Assembly: GCF_039542035.1 (NCBI RefSeq)
Contig: NZ_BAABHJ010000008.1
Location: 434,001-498,000, forward strand
DNA: 64,000 bases
Source: Actinoallomurus liliacearum
GTDB taxonomy: Bacteria; Actinomycetota; Actinomycetes; Streptosporangiales; Streptosporangiaceae
Reading direction: 5' to 3'
Position 1 is the first letter of the stretch. The number at the start of each line of letters is the position of its first letter. Both the position numbers and the translations under genes were made by a program. The notes under the pieces are model-generated. The model made no database searches. It was not told where the DNA came from and worked only from the letters and a program-made list of their open reading frames with translations. Below are positions 8,184 to 16,964 of the stretch, one piece after another.

Positions 8184-9281
8184 TCAGTGGCCGGAGGTGT
8201 TGAGGTAGGTGTCCCGGCCCGCCGCCGCGTACGAGCCGAGCATGCCCGGGCCGTTGTCGACCTTCAGGTTGCAGCCCGGCCCCGCGTCGAACCTGATCAG
8301 CCCGGCGATGTTCGGGTACTTGCCGCGCAGCACGCCGGGGATCTCGCGGTACCACTGGATCGAGCGCTTCGGATCCGCCGGGTCGTACTGCGTGCCGTAC
8401 TCCGGGAGGATGAACGGCTTCTTGGCGAGCCCGTGCTGCTGGAAGAAGCGGTACGTCGGCCCGACCTTCTCGTCGAACGAGTGCCACGGCCCGTTGTGGC
8501 ACTTGTAGAAGTTGTACGGGTCCCAGCCCACCCAGTCGACGTACGCGTCACCGGGATAGGAGTCGAGCATCCGCTGCGGGTTGACCCCGCTCATCGTGCC
8601 GGTGGTGACCCACACCCACACGACGTTCTTGACGCCGGCCCGCTGGAAGACGTCATGGACGTGCCGGGCGGCCGCGACGTACTCCGCCGGGCTGCCCTTC
8701 ATCTCGCCCTTGTTCTGGTGCCGGTCCATCTCCGGGTCGAAGGACATGAAGACCTTCTTCCCGTAGGCCCGTACGCGCTCGGCCACCGGCTCGACCACGG
8801 ACTTGTCGTAGGCGCCGGCCGCGATGTCGCGCCACTTGTAGCTCTGCTGCTTCTGGTAGACCTTGCTCTCCCAGGCGAAGAACAGCAGCCGGGACCCGCC
8901 GAGCACGCGTTCGGAGGCGTCCGGGAAACGGCCTGGTCCGGCGGCGTTGGACCAGTCGTGGAAGCGCAGGACGATGTCGAAGCGCCGGCCGACCTTGCCC
9001 TCGATGTCGGTGACGGCCGAGGTGAGGGACTTGCCCTGCACCGAGTAGATGCCCCAGTAGGCGCCGCACTTGGGCATGAGCTTGGCGTCGGCGCCGCAGT
9101 CTCCGCCCGCCGCCGCCGACCGGCCCTCCGCGAGGGTGGCCGCCCGCGCGTTCGTGGCCGACTTGCCGCCCTTCGAGCCGTCGTTGCCGGCCGCGGAGCC
9201 GCAGGCGGACAGGACGGTGCCCGCGCCGACCAGCGCCACCGCCGACAGGGCGATGGCGCGACCGCGTGCTCTGATCCTCAT
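8184..9281 (-). CDS. GH26-like glycoside hydrolase lipoprotein
   Basis: A 365-residue secreted lipoprotein: basic start, hydrophobic core and a lipobox LSAC near residues 24-27, then a Ser/Gly/Ala linker. The domain resembles GH26 endo-glycanases: VFMSFDPEMDRHQN holds the likely acid/base Glu, VDWVGWDPYNF is the strand before the active site, and FILPEYGTQYDP holds the likely nucleophile Glu. GH26 members cut beta-1,4-mannan and related beta-glycans. In an exopolysaccharide locus such a lipoprotein most often trims or releases the polymer. Good GGGAGG ribosome binding site upstream of ATG 9281. It lies downstream of the fibrinogen-like gene's terminator region, on the same strand. Substrate unproven. 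Confidence 0.8.
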   Translation of the reverse strand: MRIRARGRAIALSAVALVGAGTVLSACGSAAGNDGSKGGKSATNARAATLAEGRSAAAGGDCGADAKLMPKCGAYWGIYSVQGKSLTSAVTDIEGKVGRRFDIVLRFHDWSNAAGPGRFPDASERVLGGSRLLFFAWESKVYQKQQSYKWRDIAAGAYDKSVVEPVAERVRAYGKKVFMSFDPEMDRHQNKGEMKGSPAEYVAAARHVHDVFQRAGVKNVVWVWVTTGTMSGVNPQRMLDSYPGDAYVDWVGWDPYNFYKCHNGPWHSFDEKVGPTYRFFQQHGLAKKPFILPEYGTQYDPADPKRSIQWYREIPGVLRGKYPNIAGLIRFDAGPGCNLKVDNGPGMLGSYAAAGRDTYLNTSGH

Positions 9282-9320
9282 GCCTTCAAGCCTCCCATTC
9301 CCGCCGGTCCTAAGCGGGAA

Positions 9321-9349
9321 CGGGGAATCACCCGGTGGGTGATTCCCCG
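9321..9349 (-). terminator. Perfect 13-bp inverted repeat after the fibrinogen-like gene
   Basis: CGGGGAATCACCC (9321-9333) and its exact complement (9337-9349) are separated by 3 bp. It lies 41 bp beyond the stop of the minus-strand gene ending at 9391 and just upstream of the GH26-like gene. There is no U tract, which is common for high-GC terminators. Confidence 0.75.
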
Positions 9350-9390
9350 ATCACGATGCGGAAAGTGACCGCGCCCGGCCCGGAGCCGGG

Positions 9391-11451
9391 TCAGGGGCAG
9401 AACCGGCCGAACCCGCCGAGCCACTGGTAGGCGGAGCCGTTCCAGGAGCCGCTCTTCAGGTCGCCACCGGCCCACATGCACCCATTGTTGTCCTTCACGA
9501 GCGCCCACACGCCGTTTCCGGCCCGCGACGCGAAGGAGGGGTTCCAGTTGGGCAGGTACTTACCGGTCTTGGCGTCCCACGCGCCGACCATGTTGAGCCG
9601 GTGCACGTTGGAGTAGCCGCCGGTCTTCGGGTCCGGGTACGTCCAGCCGTCGGTGTAGTCGAAGTCGAAACCGTGCGACCCGGCGTACAGGACACCGTTG
9701 ATCTCGACGGACGCCTGGAAGTCACCGCCCGAGCGGGCGAGATTGCCGCCGATCTTGTTGTTGAAGTCCCGGTCGTAGACCTGCAGGTCGTGCTCTGACC
9801 CGCCCATCCAGACGCGGTCGCCGACCTCGAGGATCGTCTGGCGGTACGGCTTGCTGGGGTCGTCGATGCTGGGGATCCACTTCTGGTCGCCCAGCCCCGA
9901 GATGTGGCCGCCCGGCGCCGCCGTGCTGACGATCGCGAAGTCCTTGAGCGGCACCTCCTTCTGCTTGCCCATGTGCTGCATGCGGCCGCCGAAGTAGACG
10001 CGGTCCCCCTGCGAGCTGGCGTCGAGGGAGTACACGCCGGCGTCGAAGAACGGGTTCCAGGTGGTGTCCGGGGTGCCGTCGGTCACCTTGACGCGCGCCG
10101 CGCCGCCGACCCAGAACGGCGACTTGTTGATCGTCGTTCCGCCCGCGATGTGGTCGAACGTGCCGCCGATGTAGAGCCAGCCGTCCTGGATGTCCATCGC
10201 CCGGCCGCGCGGCACGGCATTGTTCCGGATCAGGCTCGCCTTCCAGGTGGACAGCGGCGCGCCCGTCTTCAGGTCGAGCGCGGCGAGGCCCGCCGTGTTG
10301 GCGACGCCGTTCACGTTGGTGAAGTCACCGGAGACGAAGAGCTTGTCGCTGGTCCCCTTGATCGCCCAGACCTCGCCGTTGAGCTTGGGCCGGAACCCGG
10401 TCTTCCACTCGCCGGTGCTCGTGTCGAAGGCCGCGAGGTAGGACTGCTCGACCTTCTCGCCGGCGGCCGGGGTGGCGCCCTTCTGCACGTACTGGAACTC
10501 GCCGCCGACGTAGAGGGTGCTTCCGACGACGCCGAGGGCGTGAACCTCGATGTGGTTCTCACCGGTCTGGCCGCTGACGACGCCGGTCACGCCCCACGGG
10601 CTCGTCGAGGTCTTGTTGCTGAGCAGCTTCGGCGTGGCCGGGGCCGGTCCGCCGGTCGAGGTCGTGATCTTGGGACGGATCCAGACCTGCGTGAAGGGGG
10701 TGGGCAGACCGCTGGAAGTGCCCTTCCAGAGGTAGCTGCTCGCGCTGGTCGACGCGCCGGAGACGCTCGTCGTGGCGTACGCGAAGCCCTTCTTCCACGA
10801 GTCGTTCGCGCTCTTGACGGTCGACAGCGAGTTGTACGGGCGCAGCACCACGTCGGACTTCTTGATGCTGTCGGTGTACCCGCCGCTGTAGGACGTGCCG
10901 TCGAAGTCGGCCGAGCTCAACGGGAGCCCGCCGTCGAAGGTCCACGACCAGTCGGCCAGGTCCTTGAACTGCAGCGAGGCGTCCTGCCAGGAGGTGCCTG
11001 TGGAGTTCTTGGCGCGGTGCAGCCGGACCCCGTCGATCGGGCCGCCGTTGAACAGCGCGTTGATGGTGTCGCCGGGGACCGTCGCGGGCGAGAACGCGGC
11101 GGTGCCGGTGGGCGTGTTGCGCACGTTGGACGCGCTGCCCTGCCCGGCGTAGTGGAAGTTCCAGTTCTCCCGGCCACGGCCGACGAGGACCCAGCCCCCG
11201 CCGTCGGTGGTCATGTCGCAGTAGAACTGCTGGGCACTGCTCATCCGAGGCGTCTTCAGCCAGTACAGGCCGGTGGTGCTCTTCGGATAGTCCTGCTTGA
11301 CGGCCCAGCAGGACAGCGCGGCGGCACCGGAGGACTTGCCGTCCGGCGCGCCCGCGCTGGCCCAGTTGGGGACGAAGATGACGCCGGCGGCGACCAGGGC
11401 GGCCGCACCGGCGACCAAGGGGGTCTTGCGCGCAGGCAGACGGAATGCCAT
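9391..11451 (-). CDS. Secreted fibrinogen-like domain / beta-propeller protein
   Basis: A 686-residue exported protein. A basic start and one hydrophobic segment form the signal (residues about 10-32). Residues about 40-290 are a fibrinogen-C-like module with SCWAVKQDYPKSTTGLYWL and the hallmark YCDMTTDGGGWVLVGRG. A short Ser/Thr-Pro linker follows, then about 390 residues with recurring blade motifs (LYVGGEF, LFVSGDF, LYIGGTF, VYFGGRM, LYAGSHG, MWAGGDL), a six-bladed propeller. Start ATG 11451 has GGGAGAGTTC just upstream; a longer in-frame extension to 11568 overlaps the promoter. Fibrinogen-like domains often bind acetylated or acidic sugars, so it may bind the locus polymer (inference). 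It has its own promoter and terminator. Confidence 0.85.
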   Translation of the reverse strand: MAFRLPARKTPLVAGAAALVAAGVIFVPNWASAGAPDGKSSGAAALSCWAVKQDYPKSTTGLYWLKTPRMSSAQQFYCDMTTDGGGWVLVGRGRENWNFHYAGQGSASNVRNTPTGTAAFSPATVPGDTINALFNGGPIDGVRLHRAKNSTGTSWQDASLQFKDLADWSWTFDGGLPLSSADFDGTSYSGGYTDSIKKSDVVLRPYNSLSTVKSANDSWKKGFAYATTSVSGASTSASSYLWKGTSSGLPTPFTQVWIRPKITTSTGGPAPATPKLLSNKTSTSPWGVTGVVSGQTGENHIEVHALGVVGSTLYVGGEFQYVQKGATPAAGEKVEQSYLAAFDTSTGEWKTGFRPKLNGEVWAIKGTSDKLFVSGDFTNVNGVANTAGLAALDLKTGAPLSTWKASLIRNNAVPRGRAMDIQDGWLYIGGTFDHIAGGTTINKSPFWVGGAARVKVTDGTPDTTWNPFFDAGVYSLDASSQGDRVYFGGRMQHMGKQKEVPLKDFAIVSTAAPGGHISGLGDQKWIPSIDDPSKPYRQTILEVGDRVWMGGSEHDLQVYDRDFNNKIGGNLARSGGDFQASVEINGVLYAGSHGFDFDYTDGWTYPDPKTGGYSNVHRLNMVGAWDAKTGKYLPNWNPSFASRAGNGVWALVKDNNGCMWAGGDLKSGSWNGSAYQWLGGFGRFCP

Positions 11452-11539
11452 GAACTCTCCCGCGGAGTAAAGCGGCGAGCAGAGGGGCTCGGGGGATAAA
11501 CAATCTGCGGCACAGAGAAGCTGGCGCAGGAACGTGGCA

Positions 11540-11568
11540 AAATTAGTGCAACGGCCACGCGTTGTCAA
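11540..11568 (-). promoter_or_regulatory. Strong sigma-70-type promoter for the fibrinogen-like gene
   Basis: On the minus strand TTGACA (11568-11563) is followed by exactly 17 bp and TAATTT (11545-11540). It sits about 90 bp upstream of ATG 11451 in an AT-rich island. This is the clearest housekeeping-type promoter I can see in the window. Confidence 0.7.
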
Positions 11569-11587
11569 CGAGAGTAATCATTTCGCT

Positions 11588-11599
11588 ATTACCGGTAAT
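11588..11599. promoter_or_regulatory. 12-bp perfect palindrome upstream of the promoter, candidate operator
   Basis: ATTACCGGTAAT lies 20 bp upstream of the -35 box of the promoter at 11540-11568. It is self-complementary and sits in an AT-rich context unlike the flanks, so it could be an activator or repressor site. No regulator is assigned. Confidence 0.4.
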
Positions 11600-11668
11600 T
11601 GGCCCCGAGAAAATCGGCAGGACCGGTAAACCACCGGCGCGGGTCGTGCGTCGCCCCGGCCCGCCACG

Positions 11669-12571
11669 TCAGGCCGACCAGGAGTACTCCTCGCCCAGCA
11701 GCTCGTACAGGGCCCGGTTGTGCGGGCGATAGAACTCGGTGAGCCGCTCCTTGGTGTCCGGATTCATCGGCGGCGCCGGGAGATGGTTGTGCCTCTCGGC
11801 AATCTTCAGCGGATGTGCAGGAAGCCCCAAGAATTCGGTGACCCGGTCCACGGCCGCCTGCTCGTTCGCGTACAGGTCCTCCGCCGGCATGATGAGGAAC
11901 TGTTCCCGGGGGAAGACGGAGAACCAGTTCTCCAGTTGCGGCCGGTAGATGCCGCGGTCCCGGTAGGTGTAGAAGTCGTGCGCCCGGCTGTAGTACATCG
12001 GGTCGGCGGCCATCTTCTCGCGCTCGCCGCGCAGCCGCTCCGGCTCGGCCGCCAGGGCGTCCTCGAAGCTCAGGTCCTCGACGCCGTCCCCCACCCGCTC
12101 CCAGTAGTGGGAGTAGGCACGCTTCACCGGATCGCGCAGCGTCACGATGATCTTCACGTCCGGGGTGCGGGCGCGCACCCGCTCCGGCACCGGCGGGTAG
12201 TACATGTAATACGGGCAGGCTTCCCCGGTGACGGGCCGGGGACCGCCGAGGCTCTGCTGGACCCGGTCCAGTTCCTCCTCGGTGGCGAAGTGCGAGCGGT
12301 ACCAGGCGTCGCCCTTGTCATAGTTGACGTAGTAGTAGCCGGGGCTCTTGACCCCGCGCGACGCCGGATACATCGGCATGACCAGCGGGTGCTGGATGAG
12401 GTAGTTCCACAGCGAGGTCGTGCCGCCGCGCTTGGTGCCGATGATGAGGAAGTCCGGCAGATGACGCCGGTCGGCGGTCCGCACGGCGTACGCGCGCGTC
12501 GTCGCGTTCGCCGCGTCCTTCACCCAGCGTGGCGAGCGGTCCTTCGCCCACCCGACGAACCCGGTCGACAC
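11669..12571 (-). CDS. PAPS-dependent carbohydrate sulfotransferase
   Basis: A 300-residue soluble sulfotransferase. The 5'-phosphosulfate loop is TKRGGTTS (residues 46-53) and the 3'-phosphate-binding stretch is RDPVKRAYSHYWE (146-158), where the Arg and first Ser contact PAPS in this family. The order and spacing match the heparan-sulfotransferase-like bacterial group. It would transfer sulfate from PAPS to a sugar hydroxyl or amine, releasing PAP. GTG 12571 lies 1 bp after the flippase stop, with AGGAGG inside the flippase end as its ribosome binding site, so it is the third gene of a polymerase-flippase-sulfotransferase operon. The acceptor is inferred to be the locus polysaccharide. Confidence 0.9.
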   Translation of the reverse strand: MSTGFVGWAKDRSPRWVKDAANATTRAYAVRTADRRHLPDFLIIGTKRGGTTSLWNYLIQHPLVMPMYPASRGVKSPGYYYVNYDKGDAWYRSHFATEEELDRVQQSLGGPRPVTGEACPYYMYYPPVPERVRARTPDVKIIVTLRDPVKRAYSHYWERVGDGVEDLSFEDALAAEPERLRGEREKMAADPMYYSRAHDFYTYRDRGIYRPQLENWFSVFPREQFLIMPAEDLYANEQAAVDRVTEFLGLPAHPLKIAERHNHLPAPPMNPDTKERLTEFYRPHNRALYELLGEEYSWSA

Positions 12572-12572
12572 G

Positions 12573-14162
12573 TCAGCCCTCCTCCTTCGCGTCCGCGCGC
12601 CCGCGTGACCGCAGCGCCCCGAACATCACATCGGCGTGCAGCACATGCCGCAGCCGCCACAGCACGGCACCGTAGCCGCAGGTGGCCAGGACCGCGTACG
12701 CCGCGAACGCCACCAGGCCGGTGCCCAGGAGCATCCGCAGCACCACGCCCAGGCCACCGAACCACACCAGTGCCCAGATTCCGACGGGCGCGAGCGTCCG
12801 CGTCCGCAGCCGCAGGCCCATGAGATAGCGCACCTGCACGACGGCCAGCAGGTTGTCCACGAGCATCGACACGCCCCACGCGACGGCGGCGCCGATGATG
12901 CCGTACGGCGGCACCAGCAGCAGGTGCAGCACCACCATGAGGATCACGACGACGGCCTTGTCGAGCAGGTTCCACGAGCTCTTGCCGCCCATGAGCAGGA
13001 CCGTCTGCACGTTGCCGGTCGCCAGCACCAGCGCCATGGCCGAGGCGAGGATCGCCATGGCCCCGGCGCCGCCGCGGAAGTCCGTGCCGAACAGCGTGAG
13101 GACGAACGGCCCGAACACCGCGAGGGCGAGGTACAGCGGCCAGGAGGCGGCGACGACCCAGCCGGTGGCGACCGCGTTCAGGTCCTCGGCCTGCCGGGTC
13201 TCCCCCCGGGCGAGCAGGGCGGCGATCTGCGGTGCGACGGCGAGCCGCGTGGCCGCCAGCACGAGGGTCCCGGTCGTGATGAACCGGCCCGCGGTGGCGT
13301 AGACGCCCGCGTCATGGCTGGACACCATCGCGCTGACCAGCGGCACGCCCAGCCAGGTCACGACGATCTCGAGCATGGCCGCCACGCCGCGCAGCCCGGA
13401 GAAGGCCCAGAACTCCCGGACCGCCGAACGCGCCGCGCGGTCGGGCGGGGCCTGCTCCTCCGCTTCCGCGTGCTGTTCGGTCTCCGCGCGGCGGACCAGC
13501 CGCCACAGGATCGCGACCGCCGCCACGAACGTCAGTCCGATCGGCAGCGACCAGGCGACCATGACCCCGCCGGCGCCGTACCCGAGGGCGGCGACGGCGA
13601 TGACCAGCACCGGCCGGCTGAGCGGCGTGATGACGTTCGCCTGGACGGTGAACGCGGCCAGGCTGCCCAGGCCGCGGGTGCCCGACAGGGCGACGTTGCG
13701 AACCGCGGACACGGCCAGGACGGGCCCGCAGACCCGCAGCAGGAGGACCGCGTCGTCATGGTGCGCGGCGTCGACGAGCAGCCCGGCCAGCCAGGGCGCC
13801 AGCGCGAACACCGCCAGCCCGGTGACCGCGCCGACCGCCAGGACCGGGACCAGCGCCGCGACGACGACCCGGCGAAGGTCACCGATCCGGCCGAGGGCGC
13901 GCAGGCGCGCCGTGCTGCGCACCAGTCCGGTGTCGGCGCCCAGCTCGGTGACCTCGGTGAGGATCATGAAGAGCGCGACGACCGTGAAGAAGACGCCGGT
14001 CTGCGCCGGGCCCAGCACCCGCGCGACGACGACGGTCAGCAGGAAACCCGCCATGGCCGCGACGAGGGAGCCGACCAGCCCGATCGCCCCGCCGCGCGCG
14101 AACTCCCGGAAGTGCGAGCGCCCCACGCGGTCGTCCCGCGTGGCCTCGGCCTGGGTGGTCAA
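12573..14162 (-). CDS. Wzx-type polysaccharide flippase (MOP superfamily)
   Basis: A 529-residue membrane protein with about 12-14 hydrophobic segments. It begins after a short polar head with FREFARGGAIGLVGSLVAA and VVARVLGPAQTGVFF, the first-helix signature of oligosaccharide flippases in the MOP superfamily. It would move lipid-linked repeat units to the outer face. The reading frame stays open far upstream, but that part lies antisense to nothing real and within the polymerase gene; I start at TTG 14162, which overlaps the polymerase stop (TTGA). It is tightly followed by the sulfotransferase gene. The C-terminus is short, charged and cytoplasmic. Confidence 0.87.
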   Translation of the reverse strand: MTTQAEATRDDRVGRSHFREFARGGAIGLVGSLVAAMAGFLLTVVVARVLGPAQTGVFFTVVALFMILTEVTELGADTGLVRSTARLRALGRIGDLRRVVVAALVPVLAVGAVTGLAVFALAPWLAGLLVDAAHHDDAVLLLRVCGPVLAVSAVRNVALSGTRGLGSLAAFTVQANVITPLSRPVLVIAVAALGYGAGGVMVAWSLPIGLTFVAAVAILWRLVRRAETEQHAEAEEQAPPDRAARSAVREFWAFSGLRGVAAMLEIVVTWLGVPLVSAMVSSHDAGVYATAGRFITTGTLVLAATRLAVAPQIAALLARGETRQAEDLNAVATGWVVAASWPLYLALAVFGPFVLTLFGTDFRGGAGAMAILASAMALVLATGNVQTVLLMGGKSSWNLLDKAVVVILMVVLHLLLVPPYGIIGAAVAWGVSMLVDNLLAVVQVRYLMGLRLRTRTLAPVGIWALVWFGGLGVVLRMLLGTGLVAFAAYAVLATCGYGAVLWRLRHVLHADVMFGALRSRGRADAKEEG

Positions 14163-15640
14163 TCGTCGTCCTCTCCCTGGCTCCAGGTCGGCCCCGGCGT
14201 GTACCGGCTCCAGCCGGACAGGACGTCCGGCCGGGCGAGGCCGGTCCCGGGCCGTCGGCGGGGCGGGGTGAGCGGCGCCGCCTCCGGGCCGGCCGCCGTC
14301 TCCCGCATCACGAGCGCCGACGCCACGAAGATCACCACGAGCTGGGAGCCGTCCAGCCCGTAGTAGAACATCATGAACGAGGCCATGACCGTCACGACGT
14401 GCAGCCACAGCAGCGCGCCCGGCGCGGCCCGCGTCCGCAGGGGAAGCGACCACAGCCAGGCGCAGAACAGGATCAGCGCCACGAAGCCGAACGAGAACAT
14501 GACGTTCCAGAACTGGCCCTGGGTGCCGACCGAGATGCTGAGGGTGAGCGACGGGCGCGGCGCGCCGTAGCCGATGAACGGCGACTGCAGCGTGCGCTCG
14601 AACGCCTCCCGGTAGATGGTCGCCCGGCCCGCGTTCGTGGAGCTGTACTGGGTGCGGCTGCCGATGCTCTGCCCGACCCCGAGCGCCGAGGCCGTCGCCA
14701 GACCGATCCCCAGCAGGACGAGCACCGCCGCGAGCCACTTGACCTGGCCGCGGAAGCCGAACCGGAGGGCGGCGTAGACCACGCCGACGCCGACCGCCAG
14801 GAACATCCCGCGGTTCAGGGTGCTGAAGGCGGGGACCAGCGAGGCGAGGAGCAGGACGGTGACCGCCTGCCGCCGCCACCGGACGGCCGCCGTGCGCATG
14901 TACAGGATCGCGAACGGGACCAGCAGCGCGAAGTGGCTCCCCCACGTGTTGGTGTACGGGAACGGCGCGCTGGGCCGGTTGTACGCCCGCGGCGCTCCCC
15001 ATGGCCGCTGTACCTCGGCGAACTTGGGGTGGACCAGGTCCTTCACGTAGTCGTTGCCGGCGATCGACCCCGGCAGCAGGCTCTGCATGGGCGTGCTGAT
15101 CGACCCGTTGGGCAGGACGACGCCCAGGTAGCCGCCTGCCACCACCCAGACCCAGAACAGCACCATGAGACCGATGGCCCGGGACAGCGGCAGCGCGCGG
15201 CGCGAGGAGTTGTAGACGTAGAGGAAGAAGACGGTGGCCGCGGCGTAGTTCATGAACCGGAAGACGAAGCCGATCATGCGGCCCGCGGAGTCCAGCTGGG
15301 TCCCCGCGAACGTCATCCAGATCAGGAACAGCAGCCACAGCCCGAAGCCGGGCGGCACGCGCAGGCCGCGCCGCAGCAGCAGGATGCCGAACATCGGCAG
15401 CGCGGCCAGGTCCGCGGCGAACCCGCCGAGCCCCAGCACCCACAGCAGCGGGTAGCCCGCGAAGAAGGCCGCGAACGGCCATGTCGGCAGCTCCTGCCCC
15501 CACGACGGCTCGTCGGCGGAGGAGGGCGAGGAGGACGTGTCGGGGGCGCCGCGCCGGGACGCCGATCGTGCGCCGAAGGGACTCAAGGCGGTCACGAGGC
15601 GGTCAGGCCCGCCGGCCGGAAGGCGTGCTCGGCGGGGCAC
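14159..15640 (-). CDS. Wzy/O-antigen-ligase-like polysaccharide polymerase
   Basis: A 493-residue protein with about 10-12 hydrophobic segments and one large extracytoplasmic loop (roughly residues 170-230), followed by a cluster with VPAFSTLNRGMFLAVGVGV, the region equivalent to the Wzy_C/WaaL conserved part. Such enzymes join lipid-linked repeat units on the outer face. The C-terminal 50 residues are polar and cytoplasmic. The start is uncertain: GTG 15640 and GTG 15595 both lack a clear ribosome binding site. The stop overlaps the flippase start. First gene of the polymerase-flippase-sulfotransferase operon. Confidence 0.83.
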   Translation of the reverse strand: MPRRARLPAGGPDRLVTALSPFGARSASRRGAPDTSSSPSSADEPSWGQELPTWPFAAFFAGYPLLWVLGLGGFAADLAALPMFGILLLRRGLRVPPGFGLWLLFLIWMTFAGTQLDSAGRMIGFVFRFMNYAAATVFFLYVYNSSRRALPLSRAIGLMVLFWVWVVAGGYLGVVLPNGSISTPMQSLLPGSIAGNDYVKDLVHPKFAEVQRPWGAPRAYNRPSAPFPYTNTWGSHFALLVPFAILYMRTAAVRWRRQAVTVLLLASLVPAFSTLNRGMFLAVGVGVVYAALRFGFRGQVKWLAAVLVLLGIGLATASALGVGQSIGSRTQYSSTNAGRATIYREAFERTLQSPFIGYGAPRPSLTLSISVGTQGQFWNVMFSFGFVALILFCAWLWSLPLRTRAAPGALLWLHVVTVMASFMMFYYGLDGSQLVVIFVASALVMRETAAGPEAAPLTPPRRRPGTGLARPDVLSGWSRYTPGPTWSQGEDDD

Positions 15641-15790
15641 TCCTGGCCGCCGGAACCGCCGCTTCGTACCCGTTCGACACCGACAGCTCCTTAGACTGCT
15701 TGTCCCGCCGCCACGCCGGCAGGAGTTTACCGGGGGCGGCCCCGGGCCTTACCTTCTCAGAGACTTCAGTGGGGAGATCCGGGAATCAGC

Positions 15791-16861
15791 ATGCCCATCC
15801 GCCTGTCTCGCGCGCCGTCGGCGGTCCTGGCCGCGCTCTGCGTCTTCTGGCCGACCGCCGCCACCGCCCGGGTCGGCGCGGACCCTGGGCCCATCGACGC
15901 GCAGGTCGTCGAGGTCGTGGCCGACCCGGCCATCACCCAGGCGAGCGGGCTGGCGACCAGCGAGAACGGCCGCATCCTCTACAGCCACGAGGACTCGGGC
16001 CGCTCCACGGACGTCTTCGGGCTCGACGCCAAGGGCAAGGCGCAGTTCACGGTACGCCTGCCGGCGGGGTCCAACCAGGACTGGGAGGACATCTCCGCGG
16101 TCCGGCTGCGCAGTGGCAAGCGGGCCATCTACCTCGGCGACATCGGCGACGCGCTCCGCGTCCGCCAGACCGCGAAGAAGTCCGGCCGGCGTGACTACGC
16201 GGTGCTGAAGTTCGACGAGCCGCCCGCGAACTCCACCGGCCAGGTCAGCCCGGCCGGTCTGGAGACCTACCATCTCCGGTACGCCGACGGCGTCCCCGGG
16301 CGCAACGCCGAGACGCTGCTCGTCCAGCCGGGCACCGGCCGCGTCTTCGTCGTCACCAAGACCGAGACCGCCCAGCAGGTCGCGTCACTGTGGGAGGCGC
16401 CGGCGAGCCTGAACCCGCAGGGCGTCAACCTCCTGCGCAAGGTCCTCGACGTACCGGTCACCAGGGCGTCCGGAGGCGACTTCTCCCCCACCGGCGACCG
16501 CGTCGTCATCCGCAACGACGACACCGCGTACGTCTGGTGGATCAACGACGGCGACGTGGCCAAGTCCCTGACGGAGAAGCCGGCGGAGGTCCTCCTGCCC
16601 CAGCAGCAACAGGGCGAGGGCGTGACCTTCACGCCGGACGGCCACTCCCTGCTGGTGAACTCCGAGGGCGTCGGCCAGCCCATCTGGCGCGTCCCGCTGC
16701 CCAGCTCGGTCAATGCGGAGACCACGCCGCTGCCCGGCCGGCAGAGCGCCGGTCCCGCCGGCTCGGGGCAGGACACCACTCTCATCGCGATGGCCATCGG
16801 CGGGGCGGCCTTCGTCCTCGCGGTCGTGCTCATCGGTTTCCACATCCGGCGACGCACCTAG
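15791..16861 (+). CDS. Exported, membrane-anchored beta-propeller-like protein
   Basis: A 356-residue protein with an N-terminal signal peptide (hydrophobic to about residue 25, ATA-R cleavage region), an extracellular domain and a single C-terminal hydrophobic helix near 330-350 followed by HIRRRT, so it is a type I membrane protein. The domain has ASGLATSENGRILYSHEDSG and NQDWEDISAVRL, a motif set seen in bacterial six-bladed propeller proteins of unknown function. It is divergent from the polymerase operon and 103 bp upstream of the co-polymerase gene on the same strand. It may monitor or organise polymer at the surface (inference). Confidence 0.7.
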   Translation: MPIRLSRAPSAVLAALCVFWPTAATARVGADPGPIDAQVVEVVADPAITQASGLATSENGRILYSHEDSGRSTDVFGLDAKGKAQFTVRLPAGSNQDWEDISAVRLRSGKRAIYLGDIGDALRVRQTAKKSGRRDYAVLKFDEPPANSTGQVSPAGLETYHLRYADGVPGRNAETLLVQPGTGRVFVVTKTETAQQVASLWEAPASLNPQGVNLLRKVLDVPVTRASGGDFSPTGDRVVIRNDDTAYVWWINDGDVAKSLTEKPAEVLLPQQQQGEGVTFTPDGHSLLVNSEGVGQPIWRVPLPSSVNAETTPLPGRQSAGPAGSGQDTTLIAMAIGGAAFVLAVVLIGFHIRRRT

Positions 16862-16964
16862 TTCTCGGTCGCCTGCGGTTCTGCGCGAGCGCAGGTTAGG
16901 CCAAGCCCGGCAAGGTATGTTATGGCGGTCTCATAGACCTTCGGCGAAGGGGCCACGCAGTCAG

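Noticed and set aside
14163..15503. Long in-frame extension upstream of the flippase gene
   Set aside because: Its sequence is Arg/Pro/Ala-rich and has no membrane pattern; it overlaps the polymerase gene, which has a clear transmembrane layout in another frame.
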